Shown piece by piece: positions 32,952 to 40,932 of a DNA stretch of 59,195 bases (position 1 is its first letter; each line of letters starts with the position of its first letter). The position numbers were made by a program, and so were the translations under genes. The notes under the pieces were generated by a model. That model had not been told where the DNA came from. It did not search any database and saw only the letters and a program-made list of their open reading frames with translations. Source of the stretch: a virus; IMG/VR virus record IMGVR_UViG_3300044825_002433, positions 1-59,195 of that record; one strand, 5' to 3'.

Positions 32952-33377
32952 TTAGGTATATCTACACCATTGATCATCGGTCAATTCGTCTAAGTTTTTA
33001 AATTTCCTGTTGAATCCCGTCCGAACCCGTTTTGTTATCGCAGGTGTCTCAAAACGAGACACAAGATGATTCGGATTTACGCAGGCGGGGATTCCGCAAG
33101 TTCGTTTCAATCTGAAATTTCCGATATCAGCTTTGAAGAAGGCGTAATAAACGTTTTCTATTTTCAGACGTTTGCCGTAAATCGTGAGTGTGGTGTAAGA
33201 AGACTTCCAGCACTCACACAGATTCGTATTTTGAACCGTAAGCTGCGTCAGTAAAGGCCGCAGCTCTGGATCGATCTTATTTAAGTCTGGAAAAAGAACT
33301 TCGTCATCTATGTTTTTTAAACACTCCTCACATACAGTGTTAGTTTTTATGTGATTTTCGTTATGTATGCACTTCAC
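32952..33377 (-). CDS. Zinc-binding HNH-like protein
   Basis: A 141-residue protein with an N-terminal CIHNEN then CEECLK pair (likely zinc knuckle), and TCGIPACVNPNHLVSRF (about residues 93-109), the C-x4-C-V-N-P-x-H-L pattern of HNH_3-type nucleases or their zinc-binding relatives. It may be a homing nuclease or a DNA-binding regulator. The same pattern occurs in the gene at 34008. A 144-base spacer without a visible gene separates it from the HTH gene to the left. Confidence 0.6.
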   Translation of the reverse strand: MKCIHNENHIKTNTVCEECLKNIDDEVLFPDLNKIDPELRPLLTQLTVQNTNLCECWKSSYTTLTIYGKRLKIENVYYAFFKADIGNFRLKRTCGIPACVNPNHLVSRFETPAITKRVRTGFNRKFKNLDELTDDQWCRYT

Positions 33378-33793
33378 AGGAGTTTTTCTAAATCTGAAAC
33401 AAATGTATCTGGTTCTTCGATAAGGAGATTGATAACTTTGTTTAGTTTTTCGTTTAAGTTTGTCGGATTTTTTTCCCGAGTGTTGAAGATCAGCCAGTAC
33501 TTATAGGCATTGAGTAGATATAGGTGTGTTTGTTTTGCCCTAAGTGCCTGAACTTTCCATTTTTCGTACTCAAAGTTACTTGTGTGTCTAGAACTTCCTG
33601 TTTTTAACTCAAGTTCACGGATTTCGATCTGCATATCGATGTCACGCAGGGTGTATTCGATAGACGAAATCTTTGCTTCACATTCGGCTGTATCTTTCGG
33701 CTGCGGTGAATCTGTATAAATCCAGCTAGGCAGGTTTTCGATTACGTATTCGGCGTCCCAAAGGACAGGTTTCGAAATAGGAAGCGTGGTCAT
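33374..33793 (-). CDS. Unrecognised helical protein
   Basis: A 139-residue protein with a central long charged helix (TAECEAKISSIEYTLRDIDM, then QIEIRELELK), probably a coiled coil. It overlaps both neighbours by four bases (ATGA type), so it belongs to the same leftward transcript. No function recognised. Confidence 0.6.
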   Translation of the reverse strand: MTTLPISKPVLWDAEYVIENLPSWIYTDSPQPKDTAECEAKISSIEYTLRDIDMQIEIRELELKTGSSRHTSNFEYEKWKVQALRAKQTHLYLLNAYKYWLIFNTREKNPTNLNEKLNKVINLLIEEPDTFVSDLEKLL

Positions 33794-34203
33794 AAATCTA
33801 AAATCTCAAAAATTAGAGAATTGAATTCCCCGTTTATGCAGTACAGAACGTGATGCTCAAAAGAAACTCGCTTAACTAAGTTGTACCTCATTAAGCGTGT
33901 TAAATCTTTTAAGATTCTGGGCTTGGAGAATCCTAAAAGAGGAACCAGTTCTTGTGCAGAAATAGGTTGCTCAGATATTAGCAAATTCAAGATATCTGAA
34001 AAGTGTGCTACACAGGCACAGAGTTTTTTATGTTCGTAATCGTTCGTAGAGACAGTTTGCGGTTGTATTTGGTCTCCACTAGTTCTTGAATCCGACGGCG
34101 TGATACGTGTCTGGCTATCCAAGTTTTTACATCCTCCCGAATGGCTGGTGTGACTTTTGTAGCTGGGCTTGCGGCCAGCATCATGTGATGGGGGTTGACG
34201 CAC
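33790..34203 (-). CDS. Winged-helix regulator candidate, start uncertain
   Basis: The last 90 residues form a winged-helix pattern: FSDILNLLISEQPISAQELV, LLGFSKPRILKDLTRLMRYN as recognition part, and VKRVSFEHHVLYCING as wing. It would bind DNA as an early repressor or activator. The first 65 residues overlap the preceding gene in another frame and look unlike protein, so the true start is probably further in; no ATG or GTG is available there, and TTG (LDSQTR) is one option. Confidence 0.5.
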   Translation of the reverse strand: MRQPPSHDAGRKPSYKSHTSHSGGCKNLDSQTRITPSDSRTSGDQIQPQTVSTNDYEHKKLCACVAHFSDILNLLISEQPISAQELVPLLGFSKPRILKDLTRLMRYNLVKRVSFEHHVLYCINGEFNSLIFEILDL

Positions 34204-34664
34204 TCGGCGTCGCCACAGATTGTAAGGATTTTGTCCTTATCTGACAAAGTTAAATTGTTGAACTTGGCGAATACGAAGCGGCGTGGCCGCATCACAGTTT
34301 TTTCAGTGGCGTCAATAAGGCGGGCGAAAGAACAAGGAAGATAAATGTGCTGATCTGGGGTTAGGCATGGGCGGTTCTGTCGGAACCACACCGCGACTTT
34401 ATCCGATGGGCTGCGGGCTTGCTTGAGCTCCTCCAAGCAGAGGGGGCAGGCATACAGCCCTTGGACCCTGTGAGCTCGCTCCAGGTCCGCCACGGCGAGG
34501 TGGAAGGGCCGAGAGCGCCCGCACTTGCAGACCAGCGTGGCGACGTCTCCGCGTTCCTCGACAGAAAATGAGTCTAGTGAGTATCGGTTTGAGATTGGGC
34601 CATCTGGCTTGGTTATAGAGGTCTGGTTCAAGAGCCCAAAGACCGAAATCAGCGCAGGATCCAT
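34008..34664 (-). CDS. Zinc-binding protein with HTH-like C-terminus
   Basis: A 218-residue protein from ATG 34664, chosen because GGAGGAG lies eight bases before it. Features are a Cys pair cluster (LVCKCGRSRP and YACPLCLEE), the HNH-like zinc pattern TICGDAECVNPHHMM, and a C-terminal helix-turn-helix (RRRIQELVETKYNRKLSLRT). It is the first gene of the leftward set downstream of control element B and may be its main regulator or a homing nuclease derivative. Confidence 0.6.
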   Translation of the reverse strand: MDPALISVFGLLNQTSITKPDGPISNRYSLDSFSVEERGDVATLVCKCGRSRPFHLAVADLERAHRVQGLYACPLCLEELKQARSPSDKVAVWFRQNRPCLTPDQHIYLPCSFARLIDATEKTVMRPRRFVFAKFNNLTLSDKDKILTICGDAECVNPHHMMLAASPATKVTPAIREDVKTWIARHVSRRRIQELVETKYNRKLSLRTITNIKNSVPV

Positions 34665-34752
34665 TGCGAAAGCTCCTCCAGTGTCATGGTGCTCACCTAA
34701 GGATAGCACGGTAAACCCTGTCTATTGAAACAACTTTTTCTCTTAAGAGGTT

Positions 34753-34770
34753 TACTTAACGTAATTTTCC
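34753..34770 (-). promoter_or_regulatory. Repeated control element, copy B
   Basis: On the minus strand this reads GGAAAATTACGTTAAGTA, identical over 18 bases to copy A at 7806. Downstream comes CTCTTAAGAG, a palindrome, and then a long leader to the gene starting at 34664. Its orientation faces the leftward genes. Confidence 0.5.
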
Positions 34771-34893
34771 CTACTCATTTGAGTCTCAGGGTGAGACTGG
34801 CCCTTGGCGGCGTCCCTATTCGCAGCGCAATTCGCGACAAGGTCCAGTTTATTATAATTTAATTTTAAATTAGTTATCTAGCACGATTTAATA

Positions 34894-34935
34894 GGCAAAT
34901 CACGTTAAGTACAGGCCCGGAGAAAACTTTTTTCT
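34894..34935 (+). promoter_or_regulatory. Repeated control element, copy C
   Basis: GGCAAATCACGTTAAGTA matches copy A at 16 of 18 bases. The similarity goes on: both are followed by C-x-GGCC, a purine-rich stretch and ACTTTTTT. It faces the 54-residue gene at 35037 and the adhesin operon. The AT-rich tract lies just upstream. Confidence 0.5.
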
Positions 34936-34974
34936 CGAAATTTCGTGCGAGAGTGCAGGCGTGGGTTCTCCGGG
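34916..34974 (+). ncRNA. Possible structured leader RNA
   Basis: CCCGGAGAA (34916-34924) and TTCTCCGGG (34966-34974) are perfectly complementary. Inside them TCTCG and CGAGA pair again, round CGAAATTTCG-like sequence. A nested two-stem fold of about 59 bases directly after control element C would be at the start of the transcript. Leader, attenuator or small RNA cannot be told apart. Confidence 0.35.
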
Positions 34975-35036
34975 ACAACCACATAATTTAAGAATCCGTG
35001 TTACCTTTGGGTTATTAGATATTTTCCTGAAGTCAA

Positions 35037-35201
35037 ATGGCTGTAGTACAACCTGTAACCCTTAAAACCGAATCACCTGATACTGACTTCTGGCAAGAGT
35101 GTCGTCGTCTTGCTGCGATCTTAAATATCCCAGCTTGGCAACTCGCTGAAGAGGGTTTTAAACACGAGGACAAAAGTTCGGTTTCGAATAAAACCTCTTA
35201 A
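35037..35201 (+). CDS. 54-residue protein after the control region
   Basis: ATG 35037 to TAA 35201. The product begins AVVQPVTLKTESPDTDFW and has one amphipathic helix (ECRRLAAILNIPAWQLAEEG), then a polar tail. It is the first gene downstream of element C; CTGAAG before the ATG is a weak ribosome-binding site. No family recognised. Confidence 0.5.
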   Translation: MAVVQPVTLKTESPDTDFWQECRRLAAILNIPAWQLAEEGFKHEDKSSVSNKTS

Positions 35202-35227
35202 AATTAAGTGAGTGTAGTGCTCGTTTG

Positions 35228-36064
35228 ATGACGTATACCAAGTTTTCAAGTTTGCCGCTGGAGGTAGCTCCTAGCGGCTACATGTATGTTCCTATTGTTG
35301 ATCCTAATGAAGCTTCTGTAACTAATAGAAATAAACGTGTTTTATTATCGTCTTTATCCGCTGTTCCGGCTAGTGTAAATTACGTAAATACTTTATATCT
35401 AGGATCTACAGCGTCCGCACCTAATATTCAATCTGGAAATGGAAATCCGGACGGTAGCGTTTCGGCCGCTGTTGGTTCGGTTTATTTAAGGACTGATGGC
35501 GGTCCTTTAACATCTATATATTTTAAGGAAACTGGTACTGGTAATACGGGTTGGGTTGCTAACGCCGCTGTGAGTTCTGGCGTTTTTTACTCACCCCTCA
35601 CGTACGTTGGCAATAACTCGACTTCACCTAGTATTACGGCAGGTTCCGGAGTACCGGAAGGTTCCGTCAGCGCCTCCGTGGGATCTATTTATCTCCGGTC
35701 GGATGGTGGCGCTACGACCTCTATTTATTACAAAGAAACTGGTTCGAGTAATACTGGATGGGTTTCTAATTCTGCTATTAGTTCCGGTGAGCTATATACT
35801 TATACGGTTATTTCTGGCAATAAGACACTAACCAACCGGGAACGCACAACAGTTATTTCCTCTGGTATTATTGTTACGTTACCTTCTGGACCTACCTCGG
35901 GTTTTGAGGTGAGCGTAATGACGGCCTCTGGTGTTACGGATGCTGTTGTTTCGGGCAATGGACAACGCATCATGAGTCTTGCCGAAAATCTAAGTTTAGA
36001 TTTTGAAAATAACGGCACGACACTTGTTTATGTAAATTCTTCTTTAGGTTGGAGGGTTTTATAA
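35228..36064 (+). CDS. Modular tail-fibre-like adhesin 1
   Basis: A protein of about 278 residues from ATG 35228. The N-terminus GYMYVPIVDPNEASVTNRNK is a shared anchor also seen at 37345. Two copies of a unit of about 55 residues follow (VYLRTDGGPLTSIYFKETGT then NTGWV), and a C-terminal domain from YTVISGNKTLTNRERTTVIS to the end that is again shared with 37345. Such proteins form trimeric fibres that bind host receptors. The stop overlaps the next ATG by one base. Confidence 0.75.
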   Translation: MTYTKFSSLPLEVAPSGYMYVPIVDPNEASVTNRNKRVLLSSLSAVPASVNYVNTLYLGSTASAPNIQSGNGNPDGSVSAAVGSVYLRTDGGPLTSIYFKETGTGNTGWVANAAVSSGVFYSPLTYVGNNSTSPSITAGSGVPEGSVSASVGSIYLRSDGGATTSIYYKETGSSNTGWVSNSAISSGELYTYTVISGNKTLTNRERTTVISSGIIVTLPSGPTSGFEVSVMTASGVTDAVVSGNGQRIMSLAENLSLDFENNGTTLVYVNSSLGWRVL

Positions 36065-36942
36065 TGAGTCGGTTATCTCAATTTATTCCCAATGTTACTA
36101 ATGTCGCTTTAACAACATTTAGTGGCACTGGCACTTTTACTAAAAATTCCTCAGATTTAGCTTACGTTGTTCAAGTTTGGGGCGGCGGCGGCAGCGGATC
36201 GGCAGGCTCAGGTAATGCATTTCGCTCAAGCTCTGGTGGAGGCGGCGGCGCATATAACGAAGTTTTTCTATACGCATCTGGAGTGCCTACAACCGTTTCC
36301 GTAGTTGTTGGGGCTGGCGGTTTGCCCGTTTCGGGAGCCATTACCCCTGGTAATTCCGGAGGCACATCTTCTTTCGGTTCTTATGTAACAGCGTATGGAG
36401 GAGCCGGAGGGGGTCCAATAGTATCAAACCAATACGCTCTCGGGGGAGGTGGCGGCGGGACTCTTAGCGGACCTTCCGCAAATACTGGTGGTTCTCCTAA
36501 AAGTATATATAATGGTGTTACCGTAAATAGTACTGTCTCAAGTAGTGATAATTCTATGGGAGGGGGTTCATCCTATATTCCTACTTTTACTTATCCAAAT
36601 AGTGGAATCACAGGATCTTCATATTTTGGCGGAGGCGCCGGCGGTTCAAGCACTATATCATCTGCATCAACTCCTACTGCTGTATGTAGTGGAGGCTTCT
36701 CTATTTATGGAGGTGGAGGAGGAGGCTCTTCCTATAACGGCTCAGGTGCGATAGCTCCTAGTGGTACTAGTTTTTACGGCGGCGCTGGCGGTGCTGGTTC
36801 TATAACTTTGAGTGGGAATCCGGGTTCTGTGCCTGCCGGAGGGGGAGGTGGTGTATCTGAAACATTAAATGTTGACGCGTTTTCTGGCGCAGGCGCCCGC
36901 GGAGAGGTTCGCATTTATGCTTTCCGAGGTAAGCCCCAATGA
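36064..36942 (+). CDS. Glycine-rich fibre tip protein
   Basis: A 292-residue protein from ATG 36064. After an N-terminal sandwich strand set (LTTFSGTGTFTKNSSDLAYV, then VQVWGGGGSG) the chain is dominated by poly-glycine runs, the pattern of the phage tail glycine-rich domain in which polyglycine II helices make a receptor-binding tip. The related gene at 43179 has the same design. It is followed by a fibre chaperone. Confidence 0.75.
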   Translation: MSRLSQFIPNVTNVALTTFSGTGTFTKNSSDLAYVVQVWGGGGSGSAGSGNAFRSSSGGGGGAYNEVFLYASGVPTTVSVVVGAGGLPVSGAITPGNSGGTSSFGSYVTAYGGAGGGPIVSNQYALGGGGGGTLSGPSANTGGSPKSIYNGVTVNSTVSSSDNSMGGGSSYIPTFTYPNSGITGSSYFGGGAGGSSTISSASTPTAVCSGGFSIYGGGGGGSSYNGSGAIAPSGTSFYGGAGGAGSITLSGNPGSVPAGGGGGVSETLNVDAFSGAGARGEVRIYAFRGKPQ

Positions 36943-37289
36943 TTTACGCTGTTATAGATCACGAACGTGTCGTTAATGTTGTCGAAGCAGACGCTGCTTT
37001 TGCTGAATCACAAGGATGGCCTCTTTTAACCGGTAGTGCCGGAATTGGTTGGGGGTATGTAAACAACCAGTTCATCCCTCCGCCTAGAAACATTGAAGCC
37101 GAATGGGCTCGGGTTCGACAGTTGCGAGATCAGAAACTAAGCGCATCTGATATTTATACCCTATCTGATCGTTGGGAGACCCTAACCCCAGAACAACAAT
37201 CAGCGTGGGCCACATACCGCCAAGAGCTCCGCGATATCCCGCAAACCTACTCGGATCCAGCCGATGTAATTTGGCCAACGGAGCCTTGA
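36939..37289 (+). CDS. Tail fibre assembly chaperone
   Basis: A 116-residue protein. The C-terminal part, RVRQLRDQKLSASDIYTL, SAWATYRQELRDIPQTY and VIWPTEP, is the usual ending of the phage tail assembly chaperone family, which helps fibres trimerise. It overlaps the glycine-rich fibre gene by four bases, as these pairs generally do, so it probably serves that fibre. Confidence 0.85.
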   Translation: MIYAVIDHERVVNVVEADAAFAESQGWPLLTGSAGIGWGYVNNQFIPPPRNIEAEWARVRQLRDQKLSASDIYTLSDRWETLTPEQQSAWATYRQELRDIPQTYSDPADVIWPTEP

Positions 37290-37344
37290 CTCTTTATCTT
37301 TCCTAACAACTCTTGTTTAGACTTAACTAAACCCACAACCACCG

Positions 37345-38391
37345 ATGGCTGAAGTTCGACGGATTTCGGAATTAACACCCATAACCGTCGTGACCAGCGG
37401 TGCATATATGCCCGTTGTCGATCCAACAGAAGCGTCCGTACAAAACCAGAACAAACGGATTCAAATATCTGATTTAGACAATAGAGCTTCTAATCTTCGT
37501 TACATTACCACTAATTATTTTGGTAGTAACACCAGCGCTCCTAAAGTAACGGCGGGAACCGGATCTCCCGAAGGCGTCGTGGATGGGGCTATCGGCTCCA
37601 TGTACTTGCGCAGCGATGGAGGCTCTACCACATCCGTATATTTTAAAGAATCAGGAACTGGTAACACCGGCTGGATTTCCAACACCCCGGTTCGGGCTAG
37701 CGGTCTTCCCATCCCAATTGTTTACGTCGGTCCCACGACATCGGATCCCAGCCTTCGTTCTGGTTCCGGCACCCCAGAGGGATCCATCACGGCCCCCGTG
37801 GGCTCCGTCTACCTCCGGACGGATGGCGCATCGACTACTTCTATTTACTTTAAAGAAGCTGGCGTCGGCAACACTGGTTGGGTTTCAAACGCGGCTGTTA
37901 GTTCTGGCGTCTTCTATTCCCCGTTAACTTACGTTGGGTCTAACAATAATGCGCCGAAAATACTCGCTGGATCCGGTGTTCCAGAGGGTGTTATTTCGGG
38001 TGTTGTCGGTTCTGTTTATTTAAGGACTGATGGCGGCGCTACCACTTCTATTTATTTCAAAGAGTCTGGTTCTCTAAGTACGGGTTGGGTTTCTAACTCG
38101 GCGGTTAGTTCTGGTGATTTGTTTACGTATACCGTTATTTCAGGTAATAAGACGTTAAGTAATCGTGAGCGGACTACGGTCATTAATTCGGGTTTGATTC
38201 TGACACTCCCCGCGTCTCCTTCGGCTGGATTTGAAGTGGGAATTTCTGTTAGTAGCGGTATTGTGGATACTGTTGTTTCGGGTGCCGGTCAGCCTATAAT
38301 GGGTTATGCTCAAAACCTTACTTTAAATCTCCAGAACGTTGCTACGACTCTGGCTTATGTTAACGCTACGCAAGGTTGGAGGTTATTCTAA
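37345..38391 (+). CDS. Modular tail-fibre-like adhesin 2
   Basis: A 348-residue paralogue of the 35228 protein. It has the same anchor (GAYMPVVDPTEASVQNQNK), three rather than two copies of the unit ending NTGWV or STGWV, and the same C-terminal domain (YTVISGNKTLSNRERTTVIN). The extra unit shows that unit number varies between the copies. It overlaps the next gene by one base. Confidence 0.75.
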   Translation: MAEVRRISELTPITVVTSGAYMPVVDPTEASVQNQNKRIQISDLDNRASNLRYITTNYFGSNTSAPKVTAGTGSPEGVVDGAIGSMYLRSDGGSTTSVYFKESGTGNTGWISNTPVRASGLPIPIVYVGPTTSDPSLRSGSGTPEGSITAPVGSVYLRTDGASTTSIYFKEAGVGNTGWVSNAAVSSGVFYSPLTYVGSNNNAPKILAGSGVPEGVISGVVGSVYLRTDGGATTSIYFKESGSLSTGWVSNSAVSSGDLFTYTVISGNKTLSNRERTTVINSGLILTLPASPSAGFEVGISVSSGIVDTVVSGAGQPIMGYAQNLTLNLQNVATTLAYVNATQGWRLF

Positions 38392-38663
38392 TGAGCTCTT
38401 TAACTGATTTCGTTGGTGGCGGGATTAAGAGTGTTCAGAGAGGAACTATTACCGTTTTAACTACCGCTACCGCTACTGTTTCAGCAGTAAACACAGCTAA
38501 ATCCGTCTTGCACTATTTAGGCATTACTGGAATATACGTTTCAGCTAGCTGGGATGGTCCAGCTAACGCCAGAATTGCATTGACGAATTCTACAACCATC
38601 ACCGCAACTGGACTTGGTTATACCAATGTTGACGTATCTTACGAACTAGTGGAGTATTATTAA
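38391..38663 (+). CDS. Small beta-rich fibre-module protein
   Basis: A 90-residue protein from ATG 38391 (TAATG overlap). It is almost all strand-forming, Thr/Ala/Val-rich (TVLTTATATVSAVNTAKS), with a short aromatic end (VSYELVEYY). It lies at the place the glycine-rich fibre gene has after adhesin 1, so it may be a fibre tip or attachment piece. No family recognised. Confidence 0.6.
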   Translation: MSSLTDFVGGGIKSVQRGTITVLTTATATVSAVNTAKSVLHYLGITGIYVSASWDGPANARIALTNSTTITATGLGYTNVDVSYELVEYY

Positions 38664-38664
38664 G

Positions 38665-38844
38665 ATGATTTACTACTACGCTCAAGTAAATTCTGATGCT
38701 ATCTGCTACGCTGTGCTACAAACGTATGCAGAAATTGTTCAAACAAATATGATTTCTATCCCAGCCTACGATGAGTCTTATTTAGGCATGGAGTGGACTG
38801 GTTCTGAGTGGATTACACCACCTCCCCCGGAACCCCCAGCCTAA
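38665..38844 (+). CDS. 59-residue fibre-associated protein
   Basis: ATG 38665 to TAA 38844, one base after the previous stop. The product starts MIYYYAQVNSDAICYAVLQT, like the N-terminus of fibre chaperones (compare MIYAVIDHERVVN at 36939), and ends in a Pro-rich tail (TPPPPEPPA). It may be a shortened chaperone for adhesin 2. Confidence 0.55.
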   Translation: MIYYYAQVNSDAICYAVLQTYAEIVQTNMISIPAYDESYLGMEWTGSEWITPPPPEPPA

Positions 38845-38881
38845 ATCCTGCTATCCTCCACACGCCTGACATCACACCCAA

Positions 38882-39010
38882 ATGGCTAAACCCAAATCCA
38901 ACATCGATAAAATTGAGTCCAAACCTAAGACAACCTCAATCGGCCATGGCCTGAGGTCGCGCCCCGAGCGGCGTGGCAAGAAGCGCTACCGAGGACAGGG
39001 TAAGGGTTGA
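38882..39010 (+). CDS. Small basic protein ending KKRYRGQGKG
   Basis: A 42-residue protein (ATG 38882, TGA 39010) with SIGHGLRSRPERRGKKRYRG. Small proteins with SIG-x-S/L-R-x-RP and a terminal K-x-YRGQG are, from memory, widespread in cyanophage genomes, which supports this as a real gene. Function unknown; nucleic acid binding is likely from charge. Confidence 0.65.
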   Translation: MAKPKSNIDKIESKPKTTSIGHGLRSRPERRGKKRYRGQGKG

Positions 39011-39416
39011 GTTATTGACAACCGCACCGAGGTTCCTTAGTATCTCGGTGCATCACTTGAATTTTGTGCCTCCTCACCTCTCCTCCACGCAACGCCGCGA
39101 GCGATTTGAAAAGATCTACAAACTGTATCTTGAAGGCTACAGTTATCGTGCTTTAGGGCGACAGTTCGGGATTTCGGCTGAACGCATCAGCCAAATCCTT
39201 CGTCAAAACGCCACACCAGAGGAACTTAAGATTCTCGACGAGGCGATCCTTAGTCGCTGCACACCCTCTTACATATTTACAAAGATCGACGAAATGTTGG
39301 AAGCGGGTGCCCAACATAAGGTTATTGCTGAATCGCTTAAAGTTTCCATCAACACCGTCAAGAAAGCCAGCGCTCGCCGTAACCGCCTCTTAACAAAATC
39401 CTGTAAAGCCGCGTAA
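38973..39416 (+). CDS. Double helix-turn-helix regulator
   Basis: A frame of up to 147 residues with two HTH units: LEGYSYRALGRQFGISAERI (about residues 53-72) and GAQHKVIAESLKVSINTVKK (about residues 111-130). It looks like a sigma-region or transposase-type DNA binder that recognises a two-part site. GTG 38973 lies within the preceding small gene; the first 30 codons look unlike protein and GTG 39048 or 39066 may be the true start. Confidence 0.6.
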   Translation: MARSATEDRVRVELLTTAPRFLSISVHHLNFVPPHLSSTQRRERFEKIYKLYLEGYSYRALGRQFGISAERISQILRQNATPEELKILDEAILSRCTPSYIFTKIDEMLEAGAQHKVIAESLKVSINTVKKASARRNRLLTKSCKAA

Positions 39417-39425
39417 ACTTAGGGC

Positions 39426-39665
39426 ATGAACAAAGTCGTTCAATTCTTAGCTGCGGCCCTGGGCGTTGTAATTACAGTTGTCGGAACCACCGTGGCTGTA
39501 GATAATCGCTATGCGAAAAGCCAGGAAGTTCAGCAGCAATTGAACGACTTTTACGACAAACAACTCAAACTTAAGATTCTGGAAATCGATTTAAAGCCCA
39601 ATCCGACTCCTGCGGATCAGGCTATGAAGCAGTATTTGCTGCAGGAACTCAATCGAAAGAATTAG
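39426..39665 (+). CDS. Small membrane-anchored protein
   Basis: A 79-residue protein with one N-terminal hydrophobic helix (VVQFLAAALGVVITVVGTTV, residues 4-23), then a polar coiled-coil domain (QQQLNDFYDKQLKLKILEID). It could be a signal anchor with the helix outside, as in spanin- or holin-like accessory proteins, but the lysin gene is far away. It overlaps the integrase gene end by four bases. Confidence 0.6.
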   Translation: MNKVVQFLAAALGVVITVVGTTVAVDNRYAKSQEVQQQLNDFYDKQLKLKILEIDLKPNPTPADQAMKQYLLQELNRKN

Positions 39666-40507
39666 AGAACCGGCATCTCATATTCTTTCGTCACGTTTAC
39701 GTAGTGTTTCCAAATAACTTCTGAGGAATTCCCTGCCCAGTTGGCAATCTGTGCCACGGGAATACCAGCTTCGACCCAGCGACTCAGAGCTGTGTGCCTG
39801 AAGTCGTAGGGTCTATATCTGTAACTAATTAGATCCGCCTCTTTCAGTTTTTTCATCCGTTTGTACACGAAACTCTGGTAGGAATTCCTGTTTCCTGTGA
39901 AGATAAATTCTCCAGTTTGCGGGGTCTCGTTCAGGATGTCCAGACAGCGCTTGTTAAGAGGAACCCAGCGCTTCTTGTTTGTTTTTGTTGAATTTTTAAG
40001 CCCGTGGGTGAGGGTGAAATTGCTGTGAACCAGCACTTTTTCACCTTTTATGTCGTCCCATTTGAGTGCGCGCACTTCGCCCGTCCTCATTCCGGTCTGG
40101 AGCATGAACTCTGAGTAGTTCGCCCAGTTTGTCCCTTTAAGGTTGCTCTCTAACCCAACTAAAACCAAGGCTGTCTCAACCCTGGGAATCACGATAATGT
40201 CCTCATCCTCTTGAGGCGCCTTAGGCATCCTGTATGTAGCTACAGGGTTTTTATCTAGCAGGCCAATATCCTCACTTGATGCCCATCTGTACAGCGATTT
40301 GACGTACATCGCCATCCGTCGACTCGCTTTGACGGGTTTCTGCTGCAGGACCCAGGTTAATACCAATCTGCCGTCTTTAAAATCCTGAATTGGGCACCGG
40401 GCTAGCCATTTGTCGGCCTGGGCGTAATCCGTAACGACACTCGTGGGCGACAAAGAGATCTCCCTTTCGGCCTTGAACTGGTGCCAAGCCTCGATCAGTT
40501 TGAGCAC
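39662..40507 (-). CDS. int: Tyrosine recombinase (integrase)
   Basis: A 281-residue protein with a SAM-like N-terminal DNA-binding part (about residues 1-90) and a catalytic domain: Arg141 in QTGMRTGEVRALKW, a Lys in the 175-180 beta turn (TKTNKKRWVPL), Arg237-His238 in YDFRHTALSRW and nucleophile Tyr269 in WKHYVNV. It is short, lacking an arm-binding domain of lambda type. It could integrate the phage into the host genome. No att core next to the gene could be identified by eye; the tRNA-like sequence at 44752 is a candidate. Confidence 0.9.
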   Translation of the reverse strand: MLKLIEAWHQFKAEREISLSPTSVVTDYAQADKWLARCPIQDFKDGRLVLTWVLQQKPVKASRRMAMYVKSLYRWASSEDIGLLDKNPVATYRMPKAPQEDEDIIVIPRVETALVLVGLESNLKGTNWANYSEFMLQTGMRTGEVRALKWDDIKGEKVLVHSNFTLTHGLKNSTKTNKKRWVPLNKRCLDILNETPQTGEFIFTGNRNSYQSFVYKRMKKLKEADLISYRYRPYDFRHTALSRWVEAGIPVAQIANWAGNSSEVIWKHYVNVTKEYEMPVL

Positions 40508-40695
40508 GGTCTTAGTCTGATTGACTACGAGTATATCACTAACTACTGTCTGCCGCTTATTGTTTTTTAGGTTTTTGTATCTTTCTTAGTTTTACATTTT
40601 GTTTTATGTGTTTTCAGTTCTGGGTCTAGTGTTCCTATAAGCTTGGTTTTGATCTAAAGTGCTTTTAGAATAGTCTTACGCTGAAGGGTTTTTCG
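40508..40695. other. 188-base spacer between integrase and rightward adhesin gene
   Basis: An AT-rich spacer with TTTTTTAGGTTTTTGTATC and TTTTACATTTTGTTTTATG tracts. Such bent T-rich DNA is common at phage attachment sites and promoters, and this one is just upstream of the divergent integrase. I see no gene and no convincing inverted repeat. Confidence 0.3.
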
Positions 40696-40929
40696 ATGCC
40701 TCTCACTAAAATCGATAACCAGTTGTATGAGGAATATGCTATTGCGGGTAACGTTAATGTACTTGCCGGCCTGAGTGTTCCCGAGCACGATTATATCTCG
40801 CTGAGTTATACCGGGGCTAACCTTACCGGCGTTGTTTATAAGACTGGCGGCTCTGGCGGCACCACGGTTGCGACCTTGACACTCGCTTACGACGGCAGCA
40901 GCAATCTGATTTCCGTTACCAAGAGCTGA
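40696..40929 (+). CDS. Small beta-rich fibre-module protein
   Basis: A 77-residue protein, strand-rich, with Gly/Thr-rich loops (TGGSGGTTVATLTLAYDG). It starts the adhesin operon downstream of the integrase spacer and ends three bases before the next ATG. This fits a small structural cap or connector in the fibre, though no family is recognised. Confidence 0.6.
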   Translation: MPLTKIDNQLYEEYAIAGNVNVLAGLSVPEHDYISLSYTGANLTGVVYKTGGSGGTTVATLTLAYDGSSNLISVTKS

Positions 40930-40932
40930 ATC

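Larger units (their letters stand above)
34665..35036. promoter_or_regulatory. Divergent control region
   Basis: These 372 bases between the leftward regulator set and the rightward adhesin set have no convincing gene. A 12-residue frame beginning ATG ACA CTG in the leftward leader overlaps the ribosome-binding site of the 34664 gene. The region holds repeat elements B and C pointing outward, an AT-rich stretch (34849-34880, with TATAATTTAATTT), and a paired RNA-like structure at 34916-34974. It is the best candidate for a main transcription switch of the window. Confidence 0.55.
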
